Source: Gammaproteobacteria bacterium (GTDB lineage Bacteria; Pseudomonadota; Gammaproteobacteria; Xanthomonadales; SZUA-36). Taken from it: a stretch of DNA of 64,000 bases. The translations under genes were made by a program, and so were the position numbers. Where the stretch lies: assembly GCA_021772915.1 (NCBI GenBank), contig JAJFLB010000018.1, positions 341,415 through 405,414 on the forward strand. Reading direction: 5' to 3'. Of the stretch, positions 35,494 to 46,283 are shown in pieces. Each line of letters begins with the position of its first letter. Within the stretch, counting starts at the first letter, position 1. The notes beneath the pieces were generated by a model that saw only the letters and a list, made by a program, of their open reading frames with translations, was not told where the DNA came from and ran no database searches.

Positions 35494-37296
35494 ATGAAGT
35501 CAAACCAACACCTCTGGCACCTGGTATTACTAATTTTATGTACATGTGTCTTACATGCATGTGATCAACCCACATCATCCGGCAACGAGCCTAAGGTCGT
35601 CACACCAGAGAAGATCGAGTCTGTCGACTACACAGTAAATGCCGTTAACAGGCTTGCCGATAGCTACTACGCAACCACGCTCAAACGCACCCCGGAAACG
35701 GCTTACCTCTCGGGTGTTGACCTGCCACGCCATGACGGTTTGCAAGACAATAGCCCGGCGGCCACGCTGGCCGCCGAGACAGAAGTAGACGATATGTTGC
35801 ACAATCTGGAGCGCATTGACGCCAGCACTTTGACGGGACGCACTGAGTGGATCACTCATGCCTATTTACTGCAAACGCTCAGGTCGTCAGTTGCCCTGCG
35901 GGTCTGCCGCTCCGCGTTGTGGAATGTCAATCAGATGGGGGGCTGGCATTCCACCTATTCACAAATCGCCCAACTGCAACCCGTTGGCACAACAACGCTC
36001 AGGGAACAGTCCCTTGAGCGCTGGTCAAAGCTGGACCGATATATCGATCAGGAAATCGAAAACCTGAAAGTGGGTCTTGAGCGGGGTTATTCAGCACCCA
36101 AATCAGTCGTCCAAAGGGTGATTGATCAAATTGATGGCCTGCTCGCACTGGAACTCGAACAATCACCGTTCTACTCCCCCGCCACCCGTGACGGTGACAT
36201 TGACTTCGCAAGCTCAACACGAACTATTGTTGCGGATCAGATTTACCCTGCTTTGGAGCGCTATCGAGATTTTCTTGCAACCGCATATATGGAAGGCGCC
36301 CGTTCAGAGCTCGCAATCACTGCCAATCCCGATGGGCTGGCGTGTTATGCGGCATCACTGCAGGCCTACACAACACTCAATCGCTCTGGCAAGGAGGTCT
36401 ATGAACTCGGCAGGACAACTGTGGCAGCCAACAAGGCCAAGGTTATGGAGTTGGGGAAGGCTGCTTACGGACTGGATGATTTTGTGGCGATCATTTCAAA
36501 GGCAAAAACCGATCCTACCGATAGTTTTGCGGACCAGGAGGAGTTACTACAGTTTTCCCGTGACACGGTGTTACGGGCAGAGTTGGAAATGCCGAATTGG
36601 GTGGGAAATATGCCCAAACAAGCCATCGAAGTTGTACCATTTGAAGAACATGAAGAAGGTACTGGTCGCTCCGCGCACTATCGGCCCGCAGCAAATGATC
36701 GACCAGGCGAGTACAGGATTCCATTGCACCAGCCAGAAGAGCAATCCCGCGGGAACGCTGAAGCAACTGCTTTTCACGAAGCCTGGCCGGGTCATCATCT
36801 GCAAGTGGCGGTCGCGCAATCGGTGGAGGGACTGCATCCAATCACGCAAATCATCTGGTTTTCAGGACCGGGAGAAGGCTGGGCACGTTATTCTGAGGGC
36901 CTGGCCGAAGAAATGAACCTGTACGCAACGCAGACTGGCCCGATACAACGTCGCGCCTGGCCGGCAAGAGGCATGGTTGTGGATCCGGGCATCCATTTGT
37001 TTGGTTGGAGCCGCGAACAAGCGATTGAATTCATGTTGGAGTCAGGCCGCTTCCCCGCGACCTTTGGGGACCAAATGGTTGACCGCATCGCAATCCTTCC
37101 GGGTCAACTTACTGCCTACGATTCAGGTGGCCTGGAAATCCTGACGCTGCGCAAGCTGGCAGAGGACACACTGGGCAGTAACTTCGATATTCGTGAGTTT
37201 CACGACAAGGTACTGGAAAACGGAACCATACCTTTGGCTCAACTGCGCACCCATATCGAGGCCTGGATAGCAGATAACAAAACGGATAACCATTAA
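35494..37296 (+). CDS. DUF885-family lipoprotein (M3-like metallopeptidase)
   Basis: This exported protein of about 600 residues has a lipoprotein signal (LLILCTCVLHACDQ, lipobox LHAC). The DUF885 metallopeptidase-like domain follows, with the zinc-site motif TAFHEAWPGHHLQ (HExxxxHH form) near residue 430 and FSGPGEGWARYSEGLAEEM downstream. DUF885 members are presumed peptidases. The ATG at 35494 is chosen since it begins the lipoprotein signal; the frame runs open to 35452. It stands alone between a small membrane protein and the FNT channel. Confidence 0.85.
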   Translation: MKSNQHLWHLVLLILCTCVLHACDQPTSSGNEPKVVTPEKIESVDYTVNAVNRLADSYYATTLKRTPETAYLSGVDLPRHDGLQDNSPAATLAAETEVDDMLHNLERIDASTLTGRTEWITHAYLLQTLRSSVALRVCRSALWNVNQMGGWHSTYSQIAQLQPVGTTTLREQSLERWSKLDRYIDQEIENLKVGLERGYSAPKSVVQRVIDQIDGLLALELEQSPFYSPATRDGDIDFASSTRTIVADQIYPALERYRDFLATAYMEGARSELAITANPDGLACYAASLQAYTTLNRSGKEVYELGRTTVAANKAKVMELGKAAYGLDDFVAIISKAKTDPTDSFADQEELLQFSRDTVLRAELEMPNWVGNMPKQAIEVVPFEEHEEGTGRSAHYRPAANDRPGEYRIPLHQPEEQSRGNAEATAFHEAWPGHHLQVAVAQSVEGLHPITQIIWFSGPGEGWARYSEGLAEEMNLYATQTGPIQRRAWPARGMVVDPGIHLFGWSREQAIEFMLESGRFPATFGDQMVDRIAILPGQLTAYDSGGLEILTLRKLAEDTLGSNFDIREFHDKVLENGTIPLAQLRTHIEAWIADNKTDNH

Positions 37297-37321
37297 CGGC
37301 GCGCACTCGCAGGATTGGGAA

Positions 37322-38104
37322 TCAGGATGCCGGTCGGCCGGTCAATGAATTCCCGACCAGGTAATACGCCACACCAAGGAAACCGGCGCCGCCGATCACA
37401 TTGCCGATCGAGACCCAAAACAGGTTATACAGAAGACCAGTCATTGAAACGCCAACTGGGTGATCACCGAGCAGTGACAGCGTGAAGATCGTCATGTTGG
37501 CGATACTGTGCTCGAAACCCGCTGACACGAAGGCAAACAGACACCAGAAAATCAGGATGCATTTGGCTGTATCACTTTCCGTTTTTGACGTCATCCAGAT
37601 GGCCAGACAAAGTAGCCAGTTACAGATTGCGGCCCGTGCCAGCAGTTCGATGACACCACTGTTCATCTTGTAGTCGGCGAGTTGATGAACCAGGCTTGAT
37701 TGATCGTCCAGCCAGCCTCCCCCACCACCAAGCACGAACAGGATCGACAGCAATACGGCACCAAACAGGTTGCCATACCAGGTTACGACCCAATCCTGGA
37801 GTACCACCACACTGTTGATTTTACGGTACAGAAAACCGAAGGTCATGTACATGACGTGGCCGGAAAACAACTCGGCGCCGGCAAAAATGACCAGGCTCAG
37901 TCCGATACCAAAAAAGCAGCCCATGATCAGATTGCGGGTAGCCGGATCCGCTTCATTACCGAGTGTGAGGATCAACATCATCGCAACGCCAACAAATGCA
38001 CCAGCCATCATCGTCGAGACAAAAAAACCGACCGGATTTTCTTTCAGGTAGGCGGTCTTTTGAACCGCAATGGCCGCAAATTCTCTGGTCGTGTCGGTAT
38101 GCAC
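37322..38104 (-). CDS. Formate/nitrite transporter (FNT, NirC-like)
   Basis: This pentameric-channel-type membrane protein of about 260 residues has six helices with the FNT signatures AELFSGHVMYMTFG, ARAAICNWLLCLAIWM (central His/Cys loop) and GFEHSIANMT. It would carry nitrite (or formate) down its gradient. The gene lies some 3.5 kb before the nar operon on the opposite strand, so a nitrite role is plausible. A GTG at 38104 with GGAGA about five bases upstream is the likely start; the TTG at 38116 is unsupported. Confidence 0.85.
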   Translation of the reverse strand: MHTDTTREFAAIAVQKTAYLKENPVGFFVSTMMAGAFVGVAMMLILTLGNEADPATRNLIMGCFFGIGLSLVIFAGAELFSGHVMYMTFGFLYRKINSVVVLQDWVVTWYGNLFGAVLLSILFVLGGGGGWLDDQSSLVHQLADYKMNSGVIELLARAAICNWLLCLAIWMTSKTESDTAKCILIFWCLFAFVSAGFEHSIANMTIFTLSLLGDHPVGVSMTGLLYNLFWVSIGNVIGGAGFLGVAYYLVGNSLTGRPAS

Positions 38105-38162
38105 AATTCTCTCCAAATGGTATGGATACAGATCAGCTTTTCACAGCAAGGTTAACAAAACA

Positions 38163-39233
38163 TTACCAACGAAAATCATCAGTGTCCTCCGGTTCACGTT
38201 TTTTAAACTGGTCAACCCCCCCAGCTCCGTAAAAAAATTCCACGCGCAACCGAAGACCAGGATTAGCGTGGTAATCAAACTCCTTTTCAAAAGAAACCTG
38301 GGGCACTATTTCATAATAAAACCAGTCTCTTGAGGTCCGCTTGCGGTAGCGTAAGGCCAAAGTGTACTCGTTTGCATGCACATTCGGACGGCTGTGGAAG
38401 ATGGTCGTAAACTCGTATTGTATTCCGGCTGTGTCGGTCAGACCTTGGGTCAGCAAACTACTGAGCCGTAAGCGATAACCCTCGTCATCGCTTTTTTCCC
38501 CACGCCAGCGTCCATCGAAACTCTGGCGAAACAAATACCGGCTACTAAAGGCATAGTTGAGGTCCAATCGTGAATTGAATTGCCAACGATTGTTGGTTTG
38601 CCATCGTACTGTCTGAGTGAATCGATAGGAGCGCTTCTCATCCAACGCCTTGTCATAGCGTGCTCTGGGTCCCACAAACACTGCAAAGTCGTTAAATTTG
38701 GCGCCTGTACTCAAGCTTAGGTGCCAGTCGTTACGTATTTTGCCAAAAAACTGGAAACCAACAATTGACTCATCGGTCGAATCGTCAACCGAGTCTCCCA
38801 GGGTGCCGTTGTCAGAATCAGTACCCACGATAAAACTGATTTTGCGTTTAATATTTGGCAACCCCAGCTTGAGGGAACCTTTAAGACGAAGCTTTGCACC
38901 CTGTTCGTCACGGTAGTAAATCTCGGGTCTGACACGAAGCTGAGAGCTGGCGACTTCTGCGTCAAAATTTGGGTCTCCGAAAAACGCATCAACCCACTGC
39001 GCAGCACGCTGCACCTGGGCCTCGACGTTGCGTTTGTGCCAATCCAGAACAGTTTCCTCTTTATCTTTGAGCGTCTCCTCCTGCGACTGTTCCGATTGAT
39101 CTGAATCAGCACCGTTTTCTGCGGGAAAGCCGGCAATTGGCATTACCAGCAGCAACAGAACGATCCACATCACCCACGAGTTACGAATTAATAGATTATT
39201 TTTACCGTTAATGATTCCGTTTGTCCTATTCAT
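38163..39233 (-). CDS. Outer-membrane beta-barrel protein of unknown function
   Basis: This protein of about 356 residues has a signal peptide (WIVLLLLVMPIAGFPA), an acidic linker rich in Gln/Glu/Ser (about 45-70), and a C-terminal barrel of amphipathic strands (LRLKGSLKLGLPNIKRKISF, YTLALRYRKRTSRDWFYYEIV, GLRLRVEFFYGAGG). I recognise no family. It ends 58 bases upstream of the FNT start, so the two may be co-transcribed. A TTG at 39254 adds a seven-residue extension. Confidence 0.65.
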   Translation of the reverse strand: MNRTNGIINGKNNLLIRNSWVMWIVLLLLVMPIAGFPAENGADSDQSEQSQEETLKDKEETVLDWHKRNVEAQVQRAAQWVDAFFGDPNFDAEVASSQLRVRPEIYYRDEQGAKLRLKGSLKLGLPNIKRKISFIVGTDSDNGTLGDSVDDSTDESIVGFQFFGKIRNDWHLSLSTGAKFNDFAVFVGPRARYDKALDEKRSYRFTQTVRWQTNNRWQFNSRLDLNYAFSSRYLFRQSFDGRWRGEKSDDEGYRLRLSSLLTQGLTDTAGIQYEFTTIFHSRPNVHANEYTLALRYRKRTSRDWFYYEIVPQVSFEKEFDYHANPGLRLRVEFFYGAGGVDQFKKREPEDTDDFRW

Positions 39234-39352
39234 TTTGTGTGTAATCAGCTGCAACCGCTAATTCCAGGTCTGCATTCTGGTATGGTTAGGTTTTACAATA
39301 CATGAGACCTGACTCAGCTTAAGTAATTCAACGCCCAACCATGGAGACTTTT

Positions 39353-39769
39353 ATGAATTCCAATCTCATATTCTGGCCGGTACTGGCCCAGATGGTGCTC
39401 ACTATTATTGCGTTCGTACTCCTGGGTGCACGCAAAACCAAAGCCCTGAAGGCCGATGAGGTGGATATGACAAAGGCCGCCCTGGACAACGATGCATGGC
39501 CGGAAAGCGTGCTGAAGGTATCCAACAATATTCGTAATCAGTTTCAGTTACCACTTATGTTTTACGTGGTGTGTCTTGTGTTTTTCAGTTTGAATGCCGT
39601 CAACATTGTTGTGCTTTCGCTGGCCTGGGCTTTTGTAATCAGCAGGATCATCCATGCCTGGATCCATATGGGTTCGAACTATGTACCAGCGAGGTTCCGC
39701 GTGTTCCTGATTGGATTTGTGATACTGGTCATCATGCTCATATTTGCCACCAAAGCCTTGCTGGCCTGA
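39353..39769 (+). CDS. MAPEG-family membrane protein
   Basis: This protein of about 138 residues has four membrane helices and MAPEG signatures: SNNIRNQFQLPLMFYVVCL (helix 2) and HAWIHMGSNYVPARFRVF (helix 3-4 loop). Family members use glutathione as transferases or peroxidases, or have eicosanoid functions in eukaryotes; the bacterial substrate is unknown. The ATG at 39353 has GGAG six bases upstream; 39341 lacks one. Confidence 0.8.
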   Translation: MNSNLIFWPVLAQMVLTIIAFVLLGARKTKALKADEVDMTKAALDNDAWPESVLKVSNNIRNQFQLPLMFYVVCLVFFSLNAVNIVVLSLAWAFVISRIIHAWIHMGSNYVPARFRVFLIGFVILVIMLIFATKALLA

Positions 39770-39814
39770 GGTGGAGAGCAAGCAGATTCTGCCTGACTCA
39801 ACGAGGACAAAAAC

Positions 39815-41431
39815 ATGCTCGGTCTGATGCAGGACTTCCCCCTACTGGTCCACACCATTCTTGATCACTCGGCAGCCAATCATGGTGAACGGGAACTGGT
39901 GACCCGCTCAGTAGAAGGACCAATCAAGCGTTACACCCTGGCGGAGCTTCGGTTGCGCGCCCTGAGGGTGGCAAAGGCCCTGGACAAAGAAGGCGTTGTG
40001 ATGGGGGACCGGATCGCAACCATGGCCTGGAACACCGACCGCCACATGGAGGTCTGGTACGGCATCATGGGCATCGGCGCGATTTGCCACACAATCAACC
40101 CCAGGTTATTCGCCGAGCAGTTGGTTTACATTTTCAACCACGCGGAGGACAAAATTCTGTTCGTTGATCTGACCTTTTTGCCAATTGTGGAAGCCCTCGC
40201 TGACAAGTTATCAAGTGTAAAAAAATACATCATTCTGACGGATTCTGACCACCTGCCCGCCACCAGTCTACCCAACGCCGTTGCCTATGAATCCTGGTTG
40301 GCGTCGGTCGATGCTGATTTTGCATGGGCCTCCTTTGATGAAAACACAGCCGCCGGTTTGTGCTACACCTCCGGCACCACCGGCGATCCCAAGGGTGTGT
40401 TGTACTCCCACCGTTCGAATGTCCTGCACGGTTTGCTGAGCAATCAACCGGATGTCTTTGGCCTCAAGTCGAACGATGTGGTGTTACCCATCGTTCCTAT
40501 GTTTCATGCCAATGCCTGGGCTTTGGCTTTCGCTGCCCCCGCCGCTGGTGCATGCATGGTCATGCCGGGGGCCGGTATGGATGGCAAGAGCATTTACGAG
40601 TTACTGCAAAGTGAAAAAATAACAATGTCTGCCGCCGTTCCAACGGTATGGCTTGGATTGCTGGAGTACCTTCAGGAAAATAACCTTGATTTACCTTACC
40701 TGAAACGGGTCGCTATCGGGGGTGCCGCCTGCCCGCGTGTGATGATGGAGACACTGGAAAATGACTTTGCCGTAGAGGTCATTCACGCCTGGGGTATGAC
40801 CGAAATGTCACCCATTGGCACCACCGGCAAGCTGAAATTTTCCAGTGCGCAGCTACCACCGGCAGACCGCATCAATCTCAAGCTCAAGCAGGGTCGTACG
40901 CCTTACCTGGTCGAAATGAAAATTGTCGATGACGAGGGAAATGAGCTACCACACGATGGCGCAACATCCGGGCACTTACTGGTTCGTGGACCCTGTGTTT
41001 CCCGTGCGTATTTCAAACACGATGGGAATATTCTGGAAAAGGACAACTGGTTTGATACCGGCGACATTGCCAATATCGATGAACTGGGCTATATGCAAAT
41101 CACTGATCGTGATAAGGATGTCATCAAGTCGGGTGGTGAATGGATCTCGTCCATTGAGATCGAAAACACGGCCATCGGTTGTGAAGGTATTGCAGAAGCC
41201 GCGGTCATAGGTATTGCACATCCCAAGTGGACCGAACGACCACTGTTAATCGTGGTGCGCAAAACCGGTTCGACGGTCAGTACTGAAGAAATACTGACCT
41301 ACCTCAACGGAAAAATTGCCAACTGGTGGATGCCGGAAGCGATCGAATTTGTGGATGAAATCCCACATACAGCGACTGGCAAGATCCGGAAAACCAAGCT
41401 GCGTGAAACTTTTGGTGGATACAAATTCTGA
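39815..41431 (+). CDS. Acyl-CoA ligase (AMP-binding; AlkK/DmdB-like)
   Basis: This 538-residue enzyme activates a carboxylic acid to its CoA thioester through an acyl-AMP. Motifs: [13 protein letters not shown] (P-loop), [10 protein letters not shown] (A5), [14 protein letters not shown] (A7), [15 protein letters not shown] (A8) and the catalytic Lys in [11 protein letters not shown]. The subfamily fits medium-chain (AlkK) or methylmercaptopropionate (DmdB) ligases; the exact acid cannot be fixed from sequence. GAGGA upstream of the ATG supports the start. Directly follows the MAPEG gene. Confidence 0.88.
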   Translation: MLGLMQDFPLLVHTILDHSAANHGERELVTRSVEGPIKRYTLAELRLRALRVAKALDKEGVVMGDRIATMAWNTDRHMEVWYGIMGIGAICHTINPRLFAEQLVYIFNHAEDKILFVDLTFLPIVEALADKLSSVKKYIILTDSDHLPATSLPNAVAYESWLASVDADFAWASFDENTAAGLCYTSGTTGDPKGVLYSHRSNVLHGLLSNQPDVFGLKSNDVVLPIVPMFHANAWALAFAAPAAGACMVMPGAGMDGKSIYELLQSEKITMSAAVPTVWLGLLEYLQENNLDLPYLKRVAIGGAACPRVMMETLENDFAVEVIHAWGMTEMSPIGTTGKLKFSSAQLPPADRINLKLKQGRTPYLVEMKIVDDEGNELPHDGATSGHLLVRGPCVSRAYFKHDGNILEKDNWFDTGDIANIDELGYMQITDRDKDVIKSGGEWISSIEIENTAIGCEGIAEAAVIGIAHPKWTERPLLIVVRKTGSTVSTEEILTYLNGKIANWWMPEAIEFVDEIPHTATGKIRKTKLRETFGGYKF

Positions 41432-41684
41432 ATAGCTGGTCGGCCTCCTGATTCAACAATTTGCCCACTGCCTGTCACTTAATCTTAGCTAATTTAGTTT
41501 TTATTTAAACTAATTGACGTATGTCATTTGTATCTGGCCTAAACAGAGGCATACTTGCGACCGTCTGTTTTTGCACGCTTAGCTGGAACGGGAGCCTTTT
41601 GTTTCACCTTGAATGCTAACGTGCGATTTTTTTTATCGGATCACTTTAACAGTGCATCCCCATCGGCTTGCAAGGTTGGCAAAT
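41432..41684 (+). promoter_or_regulatory. Fnr-dependent promoter of the nar operon
   Basis: An Fnr/Anr box TTGAC-GTAT-GTCAT lies at 41514-41527. A -10 element CATACT (41550-41555) falls exactly where a class II Fnr promoter expects it: box centre 41.5 bases before the implied start near 41562. A leader of about 120 bases then reaches the cytochrome gene. Confidence 0.7.
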
Positions 41685-42566
41685 ATGACTAACAGTTCTT
41701 CTCTCGAAAGGCACGCAGCTGGTCCCGGCTTTTTCCTAATGATCGTCGCATTGGTTCTACCCGCATTTTGTTGGGCACAAACATCCGGTGAACAACTTTT
41801 TCAGGCAAGCTGCTCCGCCTGCCATTCGATTGGAGGTGGACGGCGGGTCGGACCCGACCTGGACGGTGTAGTGGAAAGAAGGTCTGAAGCCTGGCTCGGA
41901 CAATTTATCAAGTCATCTCAATCCCTGGTAAAAAGCGGTGATGCGGAAGCCGTTGCGGTGTTTGAAGAATTCAGCTCTATGGTCATGCCCGATTTTCCGC
42001 TACCTGACGAAGAAATTGCGGAGCTCCTTGTCTATATAGGTGCCCAAGGTTCCAACGTACCCGAAGTCGTTGCGGCCAATGTGGCAGAAGAAACACAAGC
42101 TGCGACACCGGTTTCAGCGGATCATGTCCTCAAGGGTCTGGAACTGTTCCAGGGTTCAACCCGGTTCAGCAATGGTGGCCCCGGTTGCAACGCTTGTCAT
42201 CATGTCAAGAACGATGCCGTGATTGGTGGCGGAATCCTGGCTCGCGAACTGACCACTGTATTTTCAAGAATGGGTGGCGACGGTGTCGGCGCCATCCTCG
42301 GCCAGGCGCCATTTCCCGTCATGCAGGCAGCCTACAAGAACCAGCCACTGACAGAAGATGAGATTGCGTACCTGGTGGCCTTTTTGCAGAGTGCAGATGA
42401 GCAACATCTGTTTCAACAACCAAGAGATTACGGTTTTGGCCTGTTTGCCAGTGGCGCATTGGGTGCGGGAGTCATGTATCTGTTTTTTGCCATCATCTGG
42501 CGCGGACGGAAACGCGGTTCGGTTAACCAGGAAATTTATGACCGGCAGCCACCCAGTCACAATTAG
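41685..42566 (+). CDS. Di-haem c-type cytochrome of the nitrate reductase operon (NarC-like)
   Basis: This exported protein of about 293 residues has a signal peptide (FFLMIVALVLPAFCWA) and two haem c sites, CSACH (about 48) and CNACH (about 175), each with a downstream Met-rich loop. A C-terminal anchor helix follows (FASGALGAGVMYLFFAII). It is first in the operon that runs into narGHJI, 65 bases before narG, as in other organisms with a NarC cytochrome. It may deliver electrons to NarI or to a periplasmic acceptor. The ATG at 41685 is preferred; the frame extends to 41613. Confidence 0.8.
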   Translation: MTNSSSLERHAAGPGFFLMIVALVLPAFCWAQTSGEQLFQASCSACHSIGGGRRVGPDLDGVVERRSEAWLGQFIKSSQSLVKSGDAEAVAVFEEFSSMVMPDFPLPDEEIAELLVYIGAQGSNVPEVVAANVAEETQAATPVSADHVLKGLELFQGSTRFSNGGPGCNACHHVKNDAVIGGGILARELTTVFSRMGGDGVGAILGQAPFPVMQAAYKNQPLTEDEIAYLVAFLQSADEQHLFQQPRDYGFGLFASGALGAGVMYLFFAIIWRGRKRGSVNQEIYDRQPPSHN

Positions 42567-42630
42567 AAGCAATAGCTAATCGATCTGAATAACGATCTGT
42601 AAATCAACGTACAACAAGTAGGTAGAAAGC

Positions 42631-45600
42631 ATGAGCTGGATAAAAGATATCATTTCACCGGAAACTCGCAATTGGGAAGAGTTTTACCGAAATCGATTTC
42701 AGCATGACCGTATTGTCAGAAGCACCCACGGCGTAAACTGCACTGGTGGTTGCTCCTGGCAGATCCATGTGAAAGATGGCATCGTCGTTTGGGAAACACA
42801 GCAACTGGATTACCCCTTGCTGGAAGACTCACTGCCACCATATGAGCCACGTGGATGCCAACGTGGTATATCTTTTTCCTGGTATCTGTACAGCCCACTG
42901 CGGATCAAGTATCCCTTGATCAGAAGCGCATTGCTGGACGCCTACCGGGAAGAAAAACAGAAGACCGGCGACCCCATGAAGGCGTGGGCGGCCCTCCAGG
43001 CCGACCCGGAAAAACGCAAAGCCTACCAAAATGCACGCGGCAAAGGTGGTTTCCGGCGCACCAGTTGGGACGAAGTGCTGGAAATTATGGCGGTCGCCAA
43101 TCTTTACACAACCAAGAAATACGGACCCGATAGGGTCATCGGTTTCTCCCCCATTCCGGCCATGTCAATGCTCAGCTACGCAGCGGGCGCACGCTTCCTG
43201 CAGTTGCTAGGTGGGGTTTGTCTGAGCTTCTATGACTGGTACTGCGATCTTCCAACCGCTTTCCCCGAAATCTGGGGTGAGCAAACCGATGTCTGCGAAA
43301 GCGCCGACTGGTACAACTCAAAAATGATCGCGGATATGGGTGCCTGTCTGAACATGACACGTACACCGGATTGCCATTTCTTCGCTGAATCCCGACACAA
43401 CGGGACCAAGGCGGTGGTTTTTTCCCCCGATTTTTCCCAGGTATGCAAGTACGCCGACCAGTGGGTGCCACTGCATGCGGGGAGTGACGGCGCGTTCTGG
43501 ATGGCGGTTTCACACGTTATATTGAGTGAGTTCCATCACCAACAACAGACCCCCTACTTTATTGACTACGCCAAGCAGTACACAGACAGCCCAATGCTGG
43601 TCAAACTGGAGCAGGTGGACGGCCACTTCAGACCGGCCCGATTGCTCCGCGCAAATGAGCTTGAAGCACACGCGGACATCGCCAATGGTGACTGGAAGTT
43701 TGTCAATGTAGACAGCAACAGCGGCAGTTACGTGATCCCCAAAGGCTCGATGGGTCACCGCTGGGACAAGAACCAGGGCAACTGGAACATGAAGCTGGAG
43801 AACGCGGTGGATGACGCCCCCTACGATCCCCTGCTCTCCTTCCTCGATGAGCACGACCAGGTCGTGCAAACCGAATTTGACGAATGGGGTCTGGACAATA
43901 AGGCCCTCAGGGGCGTTCCGGTCAGGGCTGTACAAACAGCTGACGGCAAGACCGAACTCGTCACCACCGTGTACGACCTGATCATGGCGCAGTACGGTGT
44001 CGGTCGGGGTCTTGAAGGTGACTATCCTGAGGATTACACCGACAAAGATGCGGCCTACACACCCGCCTGGCAGGAAATTCTGACCGGTGTTGATGCCAAA
44101 ACAGTTTTACAGTTCGCCCGGGAATGGGCCAATACGGCCAATGTGACCGAAGGCAAGTGCATGATCATCATCGGTGCCGGTATCAACCACTGGTACCACG
44201 CCAACTTGATGTACCGGGCCGGCGCAATGGCATTGATGCTCAGTGGTTGTGTCGGCAAGAATGGGGGCGGGCTGAACCACTACGTGGGACAGGAAAAACT
44301 CGCACCGATGGATTCCTGGTCGTCGATAGCTTTCGCCAAGGACTGGCAAAATACCGCACGCTTACAACAGGCGCCACTGTGGCACTACATCAACACCAGC
44401 CAGTACCGCTATGACGGTCAATACTCCAAGTACAACACCGTCCCCGACAATGAAATGACCCGCCAGCACACGGCGGACACGATTTACCAGTCGGTCAGAA
44501 ACGGCTGGATGCCCTATTACCCTCAATTCAAGCAAAATACGCTCGACCTGTGCCAACAGGCGATTGAAGACGGTGCCAAAGATGATGAAGGGATCAAACA
44601 AGCGGTCCTGGAGAAGCTGAAGTCCAAACAAATCGAGTATTCGGTCGCTGATCCTGAGGCAGAGGAAAATCACCCCAGGGTGTGGTACATCTGGCGCGGC
44701 AACGCGATCGTCGGCTCCATGAAAGGACACGAGTACTGCCTGAAGCATTACCTCGGAACGCATTCCAACGGTATTGCACAGGATTCAGAAGACCACACCG
44801 AGGAAGTCAACTGGCGCGATGTCGCTCCGGAAGGAAAGATGGACCTGGTGGTTGATCTGAATTTCCGCATGGATTCCTCAGCACTTTATTCCGACATCGT
44901 ATTACCGGCAGCATCATGGTATGAAAAGGCAGATCTGAACAGTACCGACCTGCACTCGTTCATCCATCCTCTGTCGCAGGCCGTGGCGCCGGTATGGGAG
45001 TCGAAAACCGACTGGAATATTTTCCGGGATCTTGCGAAAGTGACCAGTGAACTTGCACGTAAATACCTGCCGGGACCGCAAAAAGACATCGTTTGCGCAC
45101 CCCTGGCCCACGACACCGCTGACGAAATTACACAGCCGGTAGTCAAGGACTGGTATCGAGACGAAACCGAGGCGGTTCCTGGCAAGAGCATGCACAAACT
45201 TGCCGTGCAGGAACGTGACTACACCCAGATCTACGAGAAATTCATCACCCTGGGTGACAATATAAAGGCCACCGGATTGGGTGCACACGGAAATCACTAC
45301 CTGTGTGAGGACGTCTACGACGAGATGGTGGATTCCAATCATTTCCCGGTCAGGGAAATGGATGGCAAGGTCTATCCCTCGATTGAAGAGGATGTGCACG
45401 CCGCCAACGCCGTACTCCACCTGTCCACCCTGACCAATGGAAAACTGACCGTCAGGGCCTACGAGAACATGGAGAAGAAAACCGGTCTCGAACTGGTGGA
45501 CCTCGCCCAGGGCAGTGCGGACGTCAAACTTCGCTACGAAGACCTGCAGGCACAACCGAGACGTTATAACACCTCACCCTTGTGGTCTGGCCTGATGAAC

Positions 45601-46248
45601 GACGGCAGAGCCTATGCACCCTACACCTACAATTTCGACAAACTGGTGCCCTGGAGGACACTGACCGGCCGCCAGCATTTCTATCTCGATCACGATATGT
45701 ACATCGCCTATGGTGAAAACCTTCCCACCTACAAGCCCTCACCAAAACCGGAGCTGTATGGTGATCTGAAGGAAACCCTCAAAGACGGCGAAGCCCTGGT
45801 GCTCAACTACCTGACACCACACGGCAAATGGCATATTCATTCAACGTATATGGAAAATCTGCGCATGCTCACATTATCGCGCGGTTGTGAGCCCTGCTGG
45901 ATGAGTGAAATAGACGCCGACAAACTGGGTATCAAAGACAATGACTGGGTTGAGGTCTACAACGACCACGGTGTTTACTGCACACGGGCCGTTGTCAGCG
46001 CCAGGATTCCACGTGGGGTGTGTATTGTCTACCACGTCCCGGAAAGAACGACAGGTATACCCAAGTCACAGATCCGCGGAAATAAACGGGCCGGTGGGCA
46101 CAACAGTGTCACGCGGATTCATCTGAAGCCCAATTTCCTCTCCGGTGGCTATGGCCAGTTCAGCTATCACTTCAATTACTGGGGTCCGATCGCACCGAAC
46201 AGGGACACACACGTAACGATCAAGAAAATGAACAAGGTCGTTTGGTAA
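42631..46248 (+). CDS. narG: Respiratory nitrate reductase alpha subunit NarG
   Basis: This 1205-residue molybdoenzyme reduces nitrate to nitrite on the cytoplasmic side of the membrane. FS0 ligands are His33, Cys37, Cys41 and Cys76 ([21 protein letters not shown]). The molybdenum Asp is in YDWYCDLP near residue 206. There is no Tat motif, so the inward-facing type as in E. coli. Quinol gives electrons through NarI and NarH. It follows the cytochrome gene and precedes narH, both closely spaced. Confidence 0.97.
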   Translation: MSWIKDIISPETRNWEEFYRNRFQHDRIVRSTHGVNCTGGCSWQIHVKDGIVVWETQQLDYPLLEDSLPPYEPRGCQRGISFSWYLYSPLRIKYPLIRSALLDAYREEKQKTGDPMKAWAALQADPEKRKAYQNARGKGGFRRTSWDEVLEIMAVANLYTTKKYGPDRVIGFSPIPAMSMLSYAAGARFLQLLGGVCLSFYDWYCDLPTAFPEIWGEQTDVCESADWYNSKMIADMGACLNMTRTPDCHFFAESRHNGTKAVVFSPDFSQVCKYADQWVPLHAGSDGAFWMAVSHVILSEFHHQQQTPYFIDYAKQYTDSPMLVKLEQVDGHFRPARLLRANELEAHADIANGDWKFVNVDSNSGSYVIPKGSMGHRWDKNQGNWNMKLENAVDDAPYDPLLSFLDEHDQVVQTEFDEWGLDNKALRGVPVRAVQTADGKTELVTTVYDLIMAQYGVGRGLEGDYPEDYTDKDAAYTPAWQEILTGVDAKTVLQFAREWANTANVTEGKCMIIIGAGINHWYHANLMYRAGAMALMLSGCVGKNGGGLNHYVGQEKLAPMDSWSSIAFAKDWQNTARLQQAPLWHYINTSQYRYDGQYSKYNTVPDNEMTRQHTADTIYQSVRNGWMPYYPQFKQNTLDLCQQAIEDGAKDDEGIKQAVLEKLKSKQIEYSVADPEAEENHPRVWYIWRGNAIVGSMKGHEYCLKHYLGTHSNGIAQDSEDHTEEVNWRDVAPEGKMDLVVDLNFRMDSSALYSDIVLPAASWYEKADLNSTDLHSFIHPLSQAVAPVWESKTDWNIFRDLAKVTSELARKYLPGPQKDIVCAPLAHDTADEITQPVVKDWYRDETEAVPGKSMHKLAVQERDYTQIYEKFITLGDNIKATGLGAHGNHYLCEDVYDEMVDSNHFPVREMDGKVYPSIEEDVHAANAVLHLSTLTNGKLTVRAYENMEKKTGLELVDLAQGSADVKLRYEDLQAQPRRYNTSPLWSGLMNDGRAYAPYTYNFDKLVPWRTLTGRQHFYLDHDMYIAYGENLPTYKPSPKPELYGDLKETLKDGEALVLNYLTPHGKWHIHSTYMENLRMLTLSRGCEPCWMSEIDADKLGIKDNDWVEVYNDHGVYCTRAVVSARIPRGVCIVYHVPERTTGIPKSQIRGNKRAGGHNSVTRIHLKPNFLSGGYGQFSYHFNYWGPIAPNRDTHVTIKKMNKVVW

Positions 46249-46283
46249 TCAATCAACAAAGCATAAAGGCGAGCTGACAAAAA

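Noticed and set aside
44914..45555. 213-codon minus-strand frame in narG
   Set aside because: Antisense to conserved NarG sequence; mirrors its codon bias.
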